From contig NC_090323.1 in NCBI RefSeq assembly GCF_040869045.1, forward strand, positions 264,992,392 through 265,056,391: a stretch of 64,000 nucleotides of DNA, read 5' to 3'. Positions 11,166-22,208 of the stretch are shown here, one piece after another. This DNA comes from Eurosta solidaginis (Eukaryota; Arthropoda; Insecta; Diptera; Tephritidae). The notes beneath the pieces are model-generated. The model saw only the letters and a list, made by a program, of their open reading frames with translations. It searched no databases and was not told where the DNA came from. Numbering within the stretch: position 1 is the first letter of the stretch; each line of letters starts with the position of its first letter. The translations under genes and the position numbers were made by a program.

Positions 11166-12651
11166 TAGTTTGAGTCAAAATCGAGTCGAAATGTCCCACC
11201 CGTCACAGGGACATTCCCTCTATATCTTTTTTGTTGCTTAATATTATGCCGAACTAACTGCAATAAATAATATCAAATTCGACTTGACATCAGTGAAACA
11301 ATCTTTTTTTACTTACTGCAACATAAAAATGGAAAAGCCGCAGTTACCCATCATTTAAGATGTTTCTTAATGACTTAAACCCGAAAACATTGTCACAGCG
11401 AATATTTGTATTTTTTGCTGCTTTTTTCCTGTTTTTTTTTTTTTTTTGGCTCACTTACAAATTAATTTTTGCAATTTTATTAAATTTTTTACCAAAAACA
11501 TTTTATTATTTCTTTCTTTTTATTTTCGTGTTTTGGTCATTCATGAAAGTTTCTTTATTGTATGTTATATTTTTTTATTGGTAGTTTACAATCGAGAGTC
11601 TTTTATACATCTTTAATGCATTATAATGGTTTTGTGTTTGTTAATAATTGTTGGTTTACTTAAGTACAGCGATTGCGATTACTTTGATGGCGTTGATGGC
11701 ACGTAGTTTTGTGCTGTTTTTACTTTCTTCCATTATACAGAGTCGGTTTCATATTTTGAGTCACTTATCTTTGCGCCTTGGCCGAGATATTTAGAAATTT
11801 CGTACCAAAGCAGTTTGCGATCAAGTCTTGCAACCTCGCCCATAGCTCAGGGGATCAATATAAAGCAACAAAAAGAGATAAAATTCCGCTAGGTGGCGAA
11901 CTGTTCGAGAAATTAAAAATGTTCATACCAGATTTGGAACTTTTCGAGCGATTTTTATGTAACTTCCTGGAAAACTTGAGGCCTGAAACCTTAAACGTAT
12001 TTCAGAGGCCAAAGAGAGTAAAATACATATCACAAAAAGTTCCACCAGGAGCTTATGGATCGCGTTATTTATAAAATAATACTAACAGGGGGAACTTGCG
12101 ATCAATTTGCAAGAAACTTGAGCTACAGACTTGAAACTTCACACATAGATCAGAACACCGAGACTGCTAAAGATACAGGGCAATTTATAGACGTGAATTA
12201 TCTTCTTTCTTGCGAAGTTTCCAATCTAGATGGACTTGACCTTTATAGCTTTGCTTACAAAGCAATAGCTTTTGTCAAAATTCCAGAATCAAAATTCATG
12301 AACATTACGTCTATGTTTAGGGACACATTTCCGCTTCGCCTTGATCCATTTATATAAAGGAAGTGTTTATCTTTCTTTTGTCTTTTTTTAATTTCTTCTT
12401 ATTTTATTTGAGTTTGGAAAACATTTTTACAAATTGAATGTTTATATGAATTGCAAGTTTGTCGGTGCTTTGAATACTGACAAATTTTTGCAGTTCCCAT
12501 AATCATTCGAGAAAGCAAAAAAAAACAACAAATAAATGTTTTCATACATTCAAAAAAGCAATAAGGGCTTAGTTCATAATTTTTAATTGTTTACAATATT
12601 TTTTAATTAGCGAAATCGGGAGAAATTTAAATGAGACAAACCATACCTACT
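11166..12651. other. Intergenic, partly old repeat
   Basis: 11360-11584 is a T-rich hydrophobic frame (low complexity, not a gene). 11770-12200 shares repeated wording with 1560-2480 (paired 'acttgaaac' and 'cagaac' phrases), so it is likely a decayed copy of the same old repeat. Nothing else supportable. Confidence 0.4.
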
Positions 12652-12653
12652 TA

Positions 12654-13605
12654 CAGTAGCGAACAAAAAAGTAGAAGTGGCAGTTCTTAACGTCAACTTA
12701 ATTCTTATATTTTAACAAAAACCCCCATGAATTCTGTTCCTAAAACTATGCAAAGCAATCTCGAAAACGTTTTCGAAAAATTTTTGTAAAATTTTCGAAC
12801 AATTTATTTTGATATCTCTGAATTTTTTGGAGTATGCAGCTTTGTAGCCCAATCAATCTTAGTCTAACAAAGTACAAGTTAGAGATCTCTTAAAATTCGC
12901 ATTGATTTTTCACAATTTTTTCCAGAAGGGTGTTTTGGATACCTCCATTCAAAACGTGAACAATAAATTTTTTATATGGAAGAAAATCTGAAACACGATT
13001 CGGAAAAAAATTTCAAAAACCGATGCAAATTTTGGGAGACCTGCAACTTATACTTTATGAGACTAAAATTGATTGGACTACAAAGTTGTGTACTCAAAAA
13101 AATCAGAGATATCAAAATAAAAAGTTCGAAACTTTCGTAAAACTTTCTCAATCTTTCGAATTTTTTCGAAAAAGTTTTTAAGATTGTTTGCAGTTTCCGT
13201 TAAAAAAATTAAAGTTTTTTCGTTTGTATTTTTATCAGTCTATTGATTAAGGATTTTCGGTTCGAATTCGAGCTCAAGGCTGTTTACAATAATTTTTGTG
13301 TAATTATTGTTTTTTTTTTAGCCTAAAGATTACTAACGATGAAGACTTAGCAATCTTCGAAATGAAAATGGATCTATATGTGCAGGTGTGGCAGGTTTGT
13401 GAAAAATATCTTTTTTCTATTCCAATTAATTTTCCAACTATGGAAAAGTTTAAAAGAAAAAATTATCACAAAAATTATTGTTAAAGGCCTTGAGATCGAA
13501 TTCCAATCATGAAAGATTTGCCTTAAAATATCGAAAATAAAAAAGAAGAAATGAATTGACGAAATTTTTTGAAAATAGTCGCTGCTAATTTTCTGTTCGC
13601 TGCTG
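12654..13605. mobile_element. Palindromic TA-flanked MITE (Tc1/mariner-like ends)
   Basis: The left end is CAGTAGCGAACAAAAAAG and the right end reverse-complemented is CAGCAGCGAACAGAAAAT. Both are flanked by TA. Between about 12750 and 13195 the sequence is a long imperfect palindrome: 'tttttccagaagggtgttt' on one side answers 'aaacacgattcggaaaaaa' on the other. A TA duplication and CAG-starting ends fit Tc1/mariner; no transposase remains. Related sequence occurs at 35540-35940 and an end-like piece at 42420-42512. Confidence 0.6.
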
Positions 13606-14155
13606 TATACGTATATATGCATACATATATTTGTTTCTCAGATATGAGTTAAATAAAAGAATGTGCCGACTTTTTTATTACCGTAGATATTTCAGATGAA
13701 CTTTTAAAAAATGAAATGTAAATGGGAAATTTAGTGCAAATTCTTCCGGGATCTCGAATCATAAGAGCGACATTCATTCCCAATTCCTAATAATAGCAAG
13801 CCAATTTTTAAGCAAAGAGAAAATTAAAAGTCGCAGAGCTTAAAACCTATCGAGAAGCAATTCGTTTTCTTGTTTTCTGAGCAATTTCACTTTTAGAGTT
13901 GATCGCTGTTTACATTGTATCGGGATGAAAGAGAGCGAAAAGAAGGAGAAGGGTGATTGCGCAATAGTTCACAGCTTAGTCTCTTGATATCAAAGAAACA
14001 GCTCTACTTTTTCAAGGTCATGACTAAAAAGTTATCAAGTTTTCAAGAACCACTATTTTCAAATTTAAAACAAATTATCAACTGAAAACCACAACGAAAA
14101 ACGTAAGTAACATAACTAGCGAAAATAAAAAACAAAAAGATATTGCAAGTTAAGA
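13606..14155. other. Intergenic; probable 3' flank of the LINE
   Basis: No gene. The 3' UTR of the minus-strand LINE should lie just below 14156, but its exact end could not be fixed: there is no clear poly(A) or repeat tail. Confidence 0.35.
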
Positions 14156-16825
14156 TTATAGGTACTCTTGCAGAGTTGACTTGAAGATGATTCTCGACAA
14201 AGAAAAATCATTAAAAAACCTCCTTGTGAGCCTATTAAATTCAGTTAGTGCCCGAAAAATTGGGTCAAAATTACAATAATTAGCCCTGCAAGCACGCGTG
14301 TAAAATGGTAAAAATGTTCGAAGACTCCGATTAGGTACATTAAAAGACACCTTCGCTAAGAGAGCTGGGCAATCAAGAGAGCCAACTATTAGATCATAGA
14401 CGAACATTAGCAGATGTTCTATCCTTCTGGATTCGAGAGGTTGGAGATTTATGAGTAAGCAGCGCGAGTGATAGGATGGAATTGGGTCGTCAAAGTTGAG
14501 GGAAAATAGACAAAAACGAATAAAATTTCTTTGAACCCTTTCAATTCTGGCAGCACAGCAGCTATAGATAGGATTCCAAACAATTGAGACGTATTCTAGT
14601 TTTGAACGAACGAGAGAGGTATAAAGAGCCTTCCTTGTATAAGGATCCTTAAAGTCTTTTGCATATCTACGAAGAAAGGCAAGGTTTCTGTAAGCCTTGG
14701 GAAGCATATAAGAGATATGATTGACAAAAGAGAAAGAGGAATCAAAAACAACACCTAAGTCAATAAATTCACTAACCGAAACCAGTGGAGCACCTGCGAT
14801 TTCGTAGAGGGGGGAATGTAAGTTAGATGATTTAGTAAAAGACATGTGAAAACATTTATTCACATTGAGGAAGAGATTATTGGCATTACACCATTGGATA
14901 AGATTATTTAAGTAATTTTGTAGGAGGTGGAAATCCGACTCGCCATTAACTCTATTAAATAACTTTAAATCATCTGCATATAGAAGGAAAGAGGACGAAG
15001 AAAAACAGGAACCAATGTCATTTATAAAAATCACAAACAACAAAGGCCCGAGAATGCTACCCTGAAGAACTCCAGACGTTGCATAAAAAGGGAGGGACTT
15101 GTAGCCCTCGATTTCAACACATAGAGACCGGTTCGACAGATACGATTTTAACCAAGATAAGAATACAGAATGAAATCCAATATACTCAAGTTTAGATAGT
15201 AAGATTTGATGTGAAACTTTATCAAACGCCTTTGAGAAGTCAGTATATATGGTATCAACCTGGCAGCCATCCTTAAATGCAAAGATACAGAAATCAGAAA
15301 ACGACCCTAGATTAGTAACAGTAGAGCGACCAGCAACAAACCCATGTTGACGCGGGTCAATCACCCTTTTAATGATAAAAGACAATTTCTCCTTTATTAT
15401 TTTTTCGAAAAGCTTTGAGCATACTGTGAGGTTGGCAATAGGCCTATAGTTAGAGATTACATTTTTATTACCGGATTTAAAAATAGGACAAATTGAGCTC
15501 CTTTTCCATCTATCGATAAAAGATCCAGAGGACAGAGATAAATTGAAGATATGGCAAATGGGGGCGCAGAGAGTTAAACTACAGTGCTTCAGTACAAAGG
15601 CGCAAAGGCCATCAGTGTCACAACTTAGCGAGGGTTTAAGGGAAAGCATAGCATTGCGAACATCATCCTCGGAGATAATGAGGGAGCCAAAATCTAACTG
15701 ATCACAAAGTCCCGAGCGCGAATGAGAGCCAGCCAAACCTACATTGGCATCATCAAAGTTAGATTTAAAGAATTCCGCAAAAAGCTCCACTGTTTCATTT
15801 AGCGACTGGGAGCTTACCCTATTAAAGGTCATACAGATCGGAATATTCGTTGAACCACGTTTGGAGCGGATAAAGTTCCAAAAGGCTATTGGATTTTCAT
15901 TAAGCTCATCTTCGAGACTACGCATGTAGCGATTATAAAGAAATTTGTCGAGAACATTAAACTGCCGCACACTATTAAAGTACTGTTCCCTAAGAGAAAT
16001 GTTTTCCCTATTTGCCTTATATAATTTATTGAATTTGTTACGCTTGTTTTTCAACCTTTTAAGAGTTATGTTATACCAAGGTAATTTATGCAACCTAGGC
16101 CTAAAACGAGGCACTGTACTATGAAATATCTCAGACAATTTCGATAAGAAAAGATCATAACACATGCTGACGTCATTAGAGAGAAATATATTTGCCCAGT
16201 TAAGTACAAGTAAGACATTGTTCAACTCAGTGAAATCAGTAAGTCGAAAGTTAAAAGGTGAGTTATCCAATGGCGTCAGCGTAGGGATAGCAGCAAAGAT
16301 ATTTAATTGAATGACCAGCGGTAAGTGATATCTATCGGATGGACACACAGGAAGAGTACTCTCAGAGAGATCAAATATTAGATTCTCATCGACAAACACA
16401 AGATCAAGCAACCTCGAAAGAGTATTAAATAAATTATTGATTTGAATCAAATTGCAACTTAAAATATTATCTATAAGGTTGATTTCATAAGAACGCGGGA
16501 CATTCATAGGAGTTAAAATACCATTACATTGAAAGTCTGTCCAAACAATATTGGGCAGATTGAAATCTCCAAGTATGCAAAAACTCGCATCAGAGTGGAT
16601 TTCGCATAGATTGACGATGTTCTCGACATGAGATGAGTATAAGGAATCACCACTGTTCGGCGGTATGTACGAGCAACATATGAAAGTTGAGCTAGAGGAA
16701 CTGGAAATACAGATGCACAGCTGATCTAGTAATGAATCATGATGTAGAAGTTGAAACCTTGATGAATGCAGGTTTCTGTTAACTGCAATCAACACACCAC
16801 CCGCTTTCTTTTGATCAGTTTTCAT
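14156..16825 (-). CDS. CR1/Jockey-group LINE ORF2, 5'-truncated
   Basis: An 889-residue frame. Residues 1 to about 190 are the back two thirds of an endonuclease/exonuclease/phosphatase domain: GGVLIAVNR, CSYIPPNSGD, GDFNLPNIVWTDF. Residues ~430-690 are reverse transcriptase: NYRPIANLTVCSKLFEKI, TDFSKAFDKVSH, SGVLQGSILGPLLFVIFIND and an intact YADD catalytic box. The C-terminal ~150 residues (CAARIERVQRNFIRF...) are typical of this LINE group. The frame opens at an internal Met with an in-frame stop just upstream; the N-terminal endonuclease motifs and ORF1 are missing, so this is a truncated copy, not a complete element. It encodes the machinery for target-primed reverse transcription of its own RNA. 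Family placement is by motif look only. Confidence 0.85.
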   Translation of the reverse strand: MKTDQKKAGGVLIAVNRNLHSSRFQLLHHDSLLDQLCICISSSSSSTFICCSYIPPNSGDSLYSSHVENIVNLCEIHSDASFCILGDFNLPNIVWTDFQCNGILTPMNVPRSYEINLIDNILSCNLIQINNLFNTLSRLLDLVFVDENLIFDLSESTLPVCPSDRYHLPLVIQLNIFAAIPTLTPLDNSPFNFRLTDFTELNNVLLVLNWANIFLSNDVSMCYDLFLSKLSEIFHSTVPRFRPRLHKLPWYNITLKRLKNKRNKFNKLYKANRENISLREQYFNSVRQFNVLDKFLYNRYMRSLEDELNENPIAFWNFIRSKRGSTNIPICMTFNRVSSQSLNETVELFAEFFKSNFDDANVGLAGSHSRSGLCDQLDFGSLIISEDDVRNAMLSLKPSLSCDTDGLCAFVLKHCSLTLCAPICHIFNLSLSSGSFIDRWKRSSICPIFKSGNKNVISNYRPIANLTVCSKLFEKIIKEKLSFIIKRVIDPRQHGFVAGRSTVTNLGSFSDFCIFAFKDGCQVDTIYTDFSKAFDKVSHQILLSKLEYIGFHSVFLSWLKSYLSNRSLCVEIEGYKSLPFYATSGVLQGSILGPLLFVIFINDIGSCFSSSSFLLYADDLKLFNRVNGESDFHLLQNYLNNLIQWCNANNLFLNVNKCFHMSFTKSSNLHSPLYEIAGAPLVSVSEFIDLGVVFDSSFSFVNHISYMLPKAYRNLAFLRRYAKDFKDPYTRKALYTSLVRSKLEYVSIVWNPIYSCCAARIERVQRNFIRFCLFSLNFDDPIPSYHSRCLLINLQPLESRRIEHLLMFVYDLIVGSLDCPALLAKVSFNVPNRSLRTFLPFYTRACRANYCNFDPIFRALTEFNRLTRRFFNDFSLSRIIFKSTLQEYL

Positions 16826-17249
16826 TATTTATGGTAAAACTTACAAGAGGGTTGGTAAATAGCCTGTTTTTTCTTGGAAAAATTAAGTTCAACGTACTCC
16901 TCGGCAAATCAGATTTTAATAAGCATCATTCATTTCATTTTGATAAATCTAACTCGCCCTTCACAACTAAAATCACATGCTCATTGCCTTTAATATTCCA
17001 ACACAATTTTTAGGGTGGGTCGCTTGTAAACTCGTCCTTTTCAACCTCCCATGCAGCGCAACCATAATTGCTGTTAGAAAGTTTTACAACGCTGCTTGAA
17101 ATTACATCTGTTCCGACATCATTATTAATAATTGTACACCAATCTTTAAGAATTTTGTGAATAGTAATATATACAAATAGTAGTTTAATGATAATTGTGC
17201 CTTGCGTTCTTCGAAATCCTGTTTATTCCGGTAACATACCCTACAATAC
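16826..17249. other. Intergenic, no feature seen
   Basis: Upstream of the truncated LINE frame. Its 5' break point lies somewhere here. No gene, terminal repeats or RNA gene recognised. Confidence 0.35.
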
Positions 17250-17783
17250 TGTTACGAATATTAGCAACACTAAGTGGTACTGCCATCTCTAAGCCGATGC
17301 TAAGCAGTGACTTGATGCACATCAATAATTCAATCATTATGTCTACACATATGTACGTACACGCAGCGGAGAAGCAACGCACAAACACATGCAGATATCT
17401 TATCTGAGATATGCAATATAATTGTGGAAGTGTCGCTCACAAGCCCACGCGAATGAGCTGTGAGAGAAGCTATAAAAATTGTGCATCTGTAGTTATAGCT
17501 GAGAAACTTATAGCAGATAACCAACTAGTAGATTCTAAAACAGAACCGCCTAGAAATGTCAATGAGTAAACCAAACAGTATAAATGGCGACACCAGTAGA
17601 GGCGCGAAAATCAGTTTTGATTAAGCACGCTATCTGTCGAGCAATAGTAGAGTTATTTATTGTGAAGTACTTTAATAAAGGCCATTTTGCGTTATTAAAT
17701 ATTGGAGTTATTTATTCAACAGCTCAGTGATTCGAACTTAGCAGAAGGTTGCAAGTAAGAGGATTTGCAGTAAATTCGTTACA
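17250..17783 (+). repeat. Solo LTR related to the 57434-61168 element
   Basis: Starts TGTTACGAATATTAGC and ends AAATTCGTTACA, parallel to the LTRs at 57434 and 60576. It shares long blocks with them: 'gtgaagtactttaataaaggccatttt', 'ggagttatttattcaacag' and 'cagtgattcgaacttagcag' wording, each written here in part. It has TATAAAAA near 17471 and AATAAA near 17672. Length 534 against 593 bp. The flanks ATAC and ATGC are a 3/4-matching 4-bp duplication. No internal region follows, so recombination between LTRs probably removed it. Older, diverged member of the family. Confidence 0.85.
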
Positions 17784-19289
17784 ATGCTTTATATATAAGT
17801 ATAATTATATTTGTTATAGCGGACATGTCAAGAACTTAAAATTAAAATAAAGATAGAGTGAATTTGAAAGTAATCCTTTCCAGTCTCCCAACAAACTTAC
17901 AAAAACAAAATATACTTAGGGATATGATTTTCTTTCATATAACTCGTTAACCAGTTTGACGTGAATATCCCGATTGTAAATTTGTTTAAGAAAAGTAACA
18001 TTTTTTTAATAAATTCCAACAATACATTTCATTACACGCTAAATTTAAGTTAATGATGGCCCCAATCCTAACTCTCTCTCTCTGCGTTGTTGCTTCAAGC
18101 ATTGTCATCACTATTGAGCTTCTTGTACTCGTTTTGGGCACAAAAAAACATCTGCACACAATAACAATTTTTTCACATTTTATTTATAACAAAATTTCTG
18201 CATTGTTAACAATTTAAAGTGGTTTGTAACTGAAAATTGGTTTTGGTACAAATTGTGGCAATCATTGCTGTTGTTGTTGTTGTTGCAGTTTGCTATTGGC
18301 TACACACGTAGCCGCTACAACCCGGTAGCAAGCTATCCAGTTTCTTTCGCATCATCATCACATCAACAACTGAAAACGATTATTCAATTGCTTCAAATGA
18401 CTACACGAAACACAAACATACATAAACACCCACATATACACCGATTTGGCCAAAGCTATAAAATAAATTGATATGGAAATTGAAGATATAGCAAAAAAAA
18501 AGTAACTTTATGTGTTGCATGAAAGAATGCAACTACTGAGCTAATTTTATTTTATTAACGTGGAAAATGCTACGTTGCTTGTTATGTATGCATGTGTGTG
18601 TTTTATTGTACAAATACAATTTTACCAAATCATTTATTAGGCATTTACTATGTTCACATTATGTAGCATCGCGTCCAGATGTCTACGAGTTAATGACAAA
18701 AAAAGTTTTTTTCAGTGATTTCGGTGAAATTCGTGTATCTTTTGTTACCACCGCATTTTTTTCTTTCATTTTTTCTGCCACTAAATCGAAACATATGAGC
18801 TTTTGAAAGTTTCAAAATTTTTTCTTTTTTGTTTTTTTTTTTAGATTTCTACTTTTTTTTAATCTTCTGAAATAATGACGAACAAAATAATTAATTGCAT
18901 ATATAGTTTTTTGTTTCTTATTTTAAAGTTATAAATTTGAAACTTTTTTAAATAGAACAAAAAATTTTAAAATTGAGATGAGTTGACATGGAATGACCCA
19001 TGTGTACAACTCTTATACGGAAATTTAATTAAGCAGTGATATACATTTTGAAAACAATTTCACAAAAATCATTTTTTTTTTGTACATACATATGTAGGTA
19101 AACTTACATTGAAAGAAAAATACTGGTAAAATCAACCGAAATACGGTCAATTCAACCGAAATTTCTGTAAATTTTTATCCATCGCAACAAGATGTTGAAT
19201 CAACTGCGCACAAATCGTTGATTCGTAATTGACCGTTTTAGTAGTCAAATGAACAAAAAAAGTTGTTGCGACAGCTTTGTGCGAAAGTA
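17784..19289. other. Intergenic, AT-rich
   Basis: Contains a TTG microsatellite at about 18270-18287 and T-rich runs near 18830. Open frames at 18253 and 18567 are low-complexity and lack domain or splice support. No transposon ends found. Confidence 0.4.
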
Positions 19290-19518
19290 CCTATGTTGCG
19301 GCATTTGCAAGGCAGATGAGTTTTCACTGAGATCTTTTCATGGCATAAATACACTCGGAGTGCTTGCGGAACAGTGCTGAGGGCGACCCCGCTTAGGAAA
19401 TTTCTTTCTAATTAAACAACCTTATTTCTAAAATGTTTATGTTGCTTTGCCCGAGGTGTGAACCCAGGATCTTCGGTGTGGTAGGCGGAGCACGCTACCA
19501 TCACACCACGGCGGCCGC
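19290..19518 (-). mobile_element. tRNA-derived SINE, copy 1
   Basis: On the minus strand it begins GGCGGCCGCCGTGGTGTGATGGTAGCG-type wording (A box) and reaches GGGTTCACACC (B box, plus strand 19455-19465): a tRNA-like head of about 75 nt. A body follows with 'gcactccgagtgtattta' and ends near 'aaactcatctgccttgcaaatgcc' wording. Head plus unrelated body is the SINE layout. An RNA polymerase III promoter is implied; the exact parental tRNA was not determined. Confidence 0.75.
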
Positions 19519-20490
19519 CAGATACATACGTAAATATGAGCATACATATAATACACAGCATACATAAGTACAAAGTAGAGAGCGCAGTGAGCGTAAAATT
19601 CTTTTTGAAATTTGCTCATGTATTCACTGTAGATCGCTGTTGAAATGACCAGTGAGATCAGTTGTGTTAACAAAAAAATCAGTTAGATTGATTAGGAATC
19701 TGTCAATTTTACAGAATTTTGTTAACTTAAGAGCGACAATTTCTCTTCTGTTGAAATGACTAAACTAATTTGTTCGCTTGACAAAGAACTCGTTCGAATT
19801 AACCATAATTCGATCAATTTCACCGAATCTCCGTTAAGTCAAGAACAACAGAACCGATTTGTTGATTTTACTAGCACCATTTCTTTCAGTGTATATACTG
19901 TATAGCTATGTACGTGTGTATATGTGTTTAAGTTGCACTTAAAATTTAACCATTCGTTCATATTCCTTTTCACACTTTTTATTACACATAATTATTATTT
20001 GGGTATGCATTTAGTTATGAAGTTTTAATTCCATAACTCAAAAGCAAGTAGATATGTATGTAAGAACATATTTTTGAGCTTGTGTTTAAATATTAGCATG
20101 CATTCGTAAATTTTTCATTGGTATGTATCCTATTGTGAAGCATGAAAGGAGTAAAAAAAAAATACTAGTATCACAAGTGGAATCTTCTACCTACTATCAC
20201 ACTAGTCCTAAAAGCACCAAACATGTACCAACAAAAATTAACGGTTTTAGTGAATACTATAGTGTTCCGTATTGAAAAAATCTTTCCCTGCCTTCGACCA
20301 CTTGCTGCATATTTCTTCAAACGTAGTGTTTATGGCTACGTTGCCTGTAGAAGTCTCAAACCGAGCTAAATGGTGAGGAAATATATAAATTGAGCGCACG
20401 GCGTGTTGCGATTCTTTCACCTAGGAATAACTCAATTCTAACAACGAATAGAAATCTCTGTCATCTCTTGGCTTACGGAATATCGATATA
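19519..20490. other. Intergenic, no gene seen
   Basis: AT-rich, with wording about 'tcgattgaattaac / caattcaaccgaa' repeated around 19120-19250 and 19640-19880, possibly remains of a small repeat interrupted by the SINE. Nothing else. Confidence 0.35.
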
Positions 20491-20832
20491 ATACTGGTTA
20501 GATTAGATTATATTAGACTAGATTAGATTAAATTATACTATATCACATTTTTTTGGTTAGACTGGATTAGATTATATTAGATTGGATAAGATTAGATAAT
20601 ACTAGATACGACTAGATCAGATGATTAGATTAGATTGGATTAGATTAGATTATATTAGATTAGATCAGATTATATCATATTATATTAAATTGGATGAAAT
20701 TGTATTCGTTGATTTGATTAAATTAGACTAAGTTGAACAGGATAACATTAGACTAGATTAGATCAGATTAGATTATGTAAGATAAGATTGGATTACATTA
20801 GATTAAATAAGATAAAATATATCTAATCAGTT
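20490..20832. repeat. Degenerate TTAGA-type simple repeat
   Basis: About 340 bp dominated by gattagatta / tagactagat words, with many substitutions. A simple-sequence tract related to (GATTA)n. It is not the insect telomere repeat TTAGG. Confidence 0.85.
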
Positions 20833-21349
20833 TATAAATAAAGATTAAATTGATGGCAACCATGCAAAGATCCTTAGTAGCAACACGTAGTAAGAAATTC
20901 AAAGGAACACTACATTTCTACCAAAACTTTATGCATACCATTCGACCCTGTTCAAGATAGTGGTGGATATAAAAAAATAAAAATATGCAATAGAATTGCT
21001 CGTTCTTACCTCTTCAACGATGAGGTATTTGGACTTCAATACTGCCGATTACCTTAAAGAAGGAATTTGATGTTAATTGATTTTAATTAGATACTGCAAA
21101 AGACGCTTTACGGTATATTTGGAATTTATTTGATATTACAAATACACGCCTCAAAAACGTACTCGCAAATTAGTAATTTGAAAGCGTTTACATTGGGTTC
21201 ATTCGCATTTCGCTCAATATTCCTTGTAAGACTTGACAGCCAGGATACCAATCCATAGCGGGAAAATGCACTGAGGTATTTGGCTAAATAATAAAAAAAA
21301 GTATTTGGCACGATTAACTTCCGAGGAGATTAATACCGACCCAGAACAG

Positions 21350-21508
21350 CAGCAGCAAGGCAGATGAATTTTACCTTTGGAATATTTTCCAAACTACTGC
21401 CGAAAACAAATTTTTCTAAATTCTTCATGTTGCTTTTCCCGAGACTTAGACCCAGGGCCTTCGGTGTGTTAGGCGGAGCATGCTAACACCACACTACTGC
21501 GGCCGCCA
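21350..21508 (-). mobile_element. tRNA-derived SINE, copy 2 (diverged, shortened)
   Basis: Same head as copy 1: GGCCGCAGTAGTGTGG... on the minus strand, with a decayed B box (ggtctaagtc). The body is shortened but keeps 'gcaaggcagatgaatttt' on the plus strand. It lies 107 bp left of the Transib-like transposon. Confidence 0.65.
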
Positions 21509-21609
21509 CTACTAAATAATAGCACGATAAAAAATACAAAGCAGTTTTTTGTGCGATTGTCAATTTGACTTGCAGAAACTAATGGAAACTGTTGTTTATA
21601 ACTCTGGTA

Positions 21610-21614
21610 CGTCG
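21610..21614. repeat. Target duplication, left (CGTCG)
   Basis: CGTCG directly outside the CACTATG end; identical to 24884-24888. A 5-bp GC-rich duplication is the Transib habit. Confidence 0.85.
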
Positions 21615-21653
21615 CACTATGGCGCCTTTTGAGTTTTTTCTTTGCAAAAATCT
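21615..21653 (+). repeat. RSS-like terminal signal, left
   Basis: Heptamer-like CACTATG (21615-21621), a 23-bp spacer and nonamer-like CAAAAATCT (21645-21653). V(D)J signals are CACAGTG - 12/23 - ACAAAAACC, and Transib ends are known to resemble the 23-bp type. Confidence 0.8.
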
Positions 21654-22208
21654 TAACTTTTGAACTAATTAAGATATTTTAAAGATTTATACTGCACCTG
21701 AAAGCAAACTATTTAAACTCTGGACAGTTTAAAATACAGGGTGCCAGAGTAACAGGGTGCTTCACAATTATTCGTCAAAGTTGAAAAATTGTAGAAAAAT
21801 ATAAAAAAAAAAAATTGTTAAAAACTGAAGGACAAATTTTGAAATTTTCTTATGAGGATGTATTTGAACATGAAATCAGATACACTTATGATTTGTATGA
21901 AAGAGTGATTGAAAGTTTTGTCTTAGCAGCAAGGTTATCAATCTCCACCATACTTGATGGACGCATTACTTCTTTTATGTTATACTCTTATAAAAGTGAA
22001 ATATGTACGCTAGGGGATAAGTATATAAACATTGCTTGAAAATTCATTTTATAAATTTACTTAGATATTTTTGAAAAATTCACTAACCAAATATTTTATT
22101 AATACTTAACTAAGAAAAATTATTAAAAGTTGTTCAATATTATTGTATTTTAGCCAAAGATGAACAACTAATAAATTTTTGAGCACTGCCCACTTATGAT
22201 AAACAGTT

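Noticed and set aside
11360..11584. Hydrophobic 74-codon frame
   Set aside because: T-rich low complexity; Phe/Leu content is explained by base composition.
18253..18471. Signal-peptide-like frame starting with a Leu run
   Set aside because: The Leu run is a TTG microsatellite; the rest has no domain, conserved wording or transcript signals.
19445..19518. Functional tRNA gene
   Set aside because: A and B boxes are present but the cloverleaf is imperfect and the same head recurs with a SINE body.
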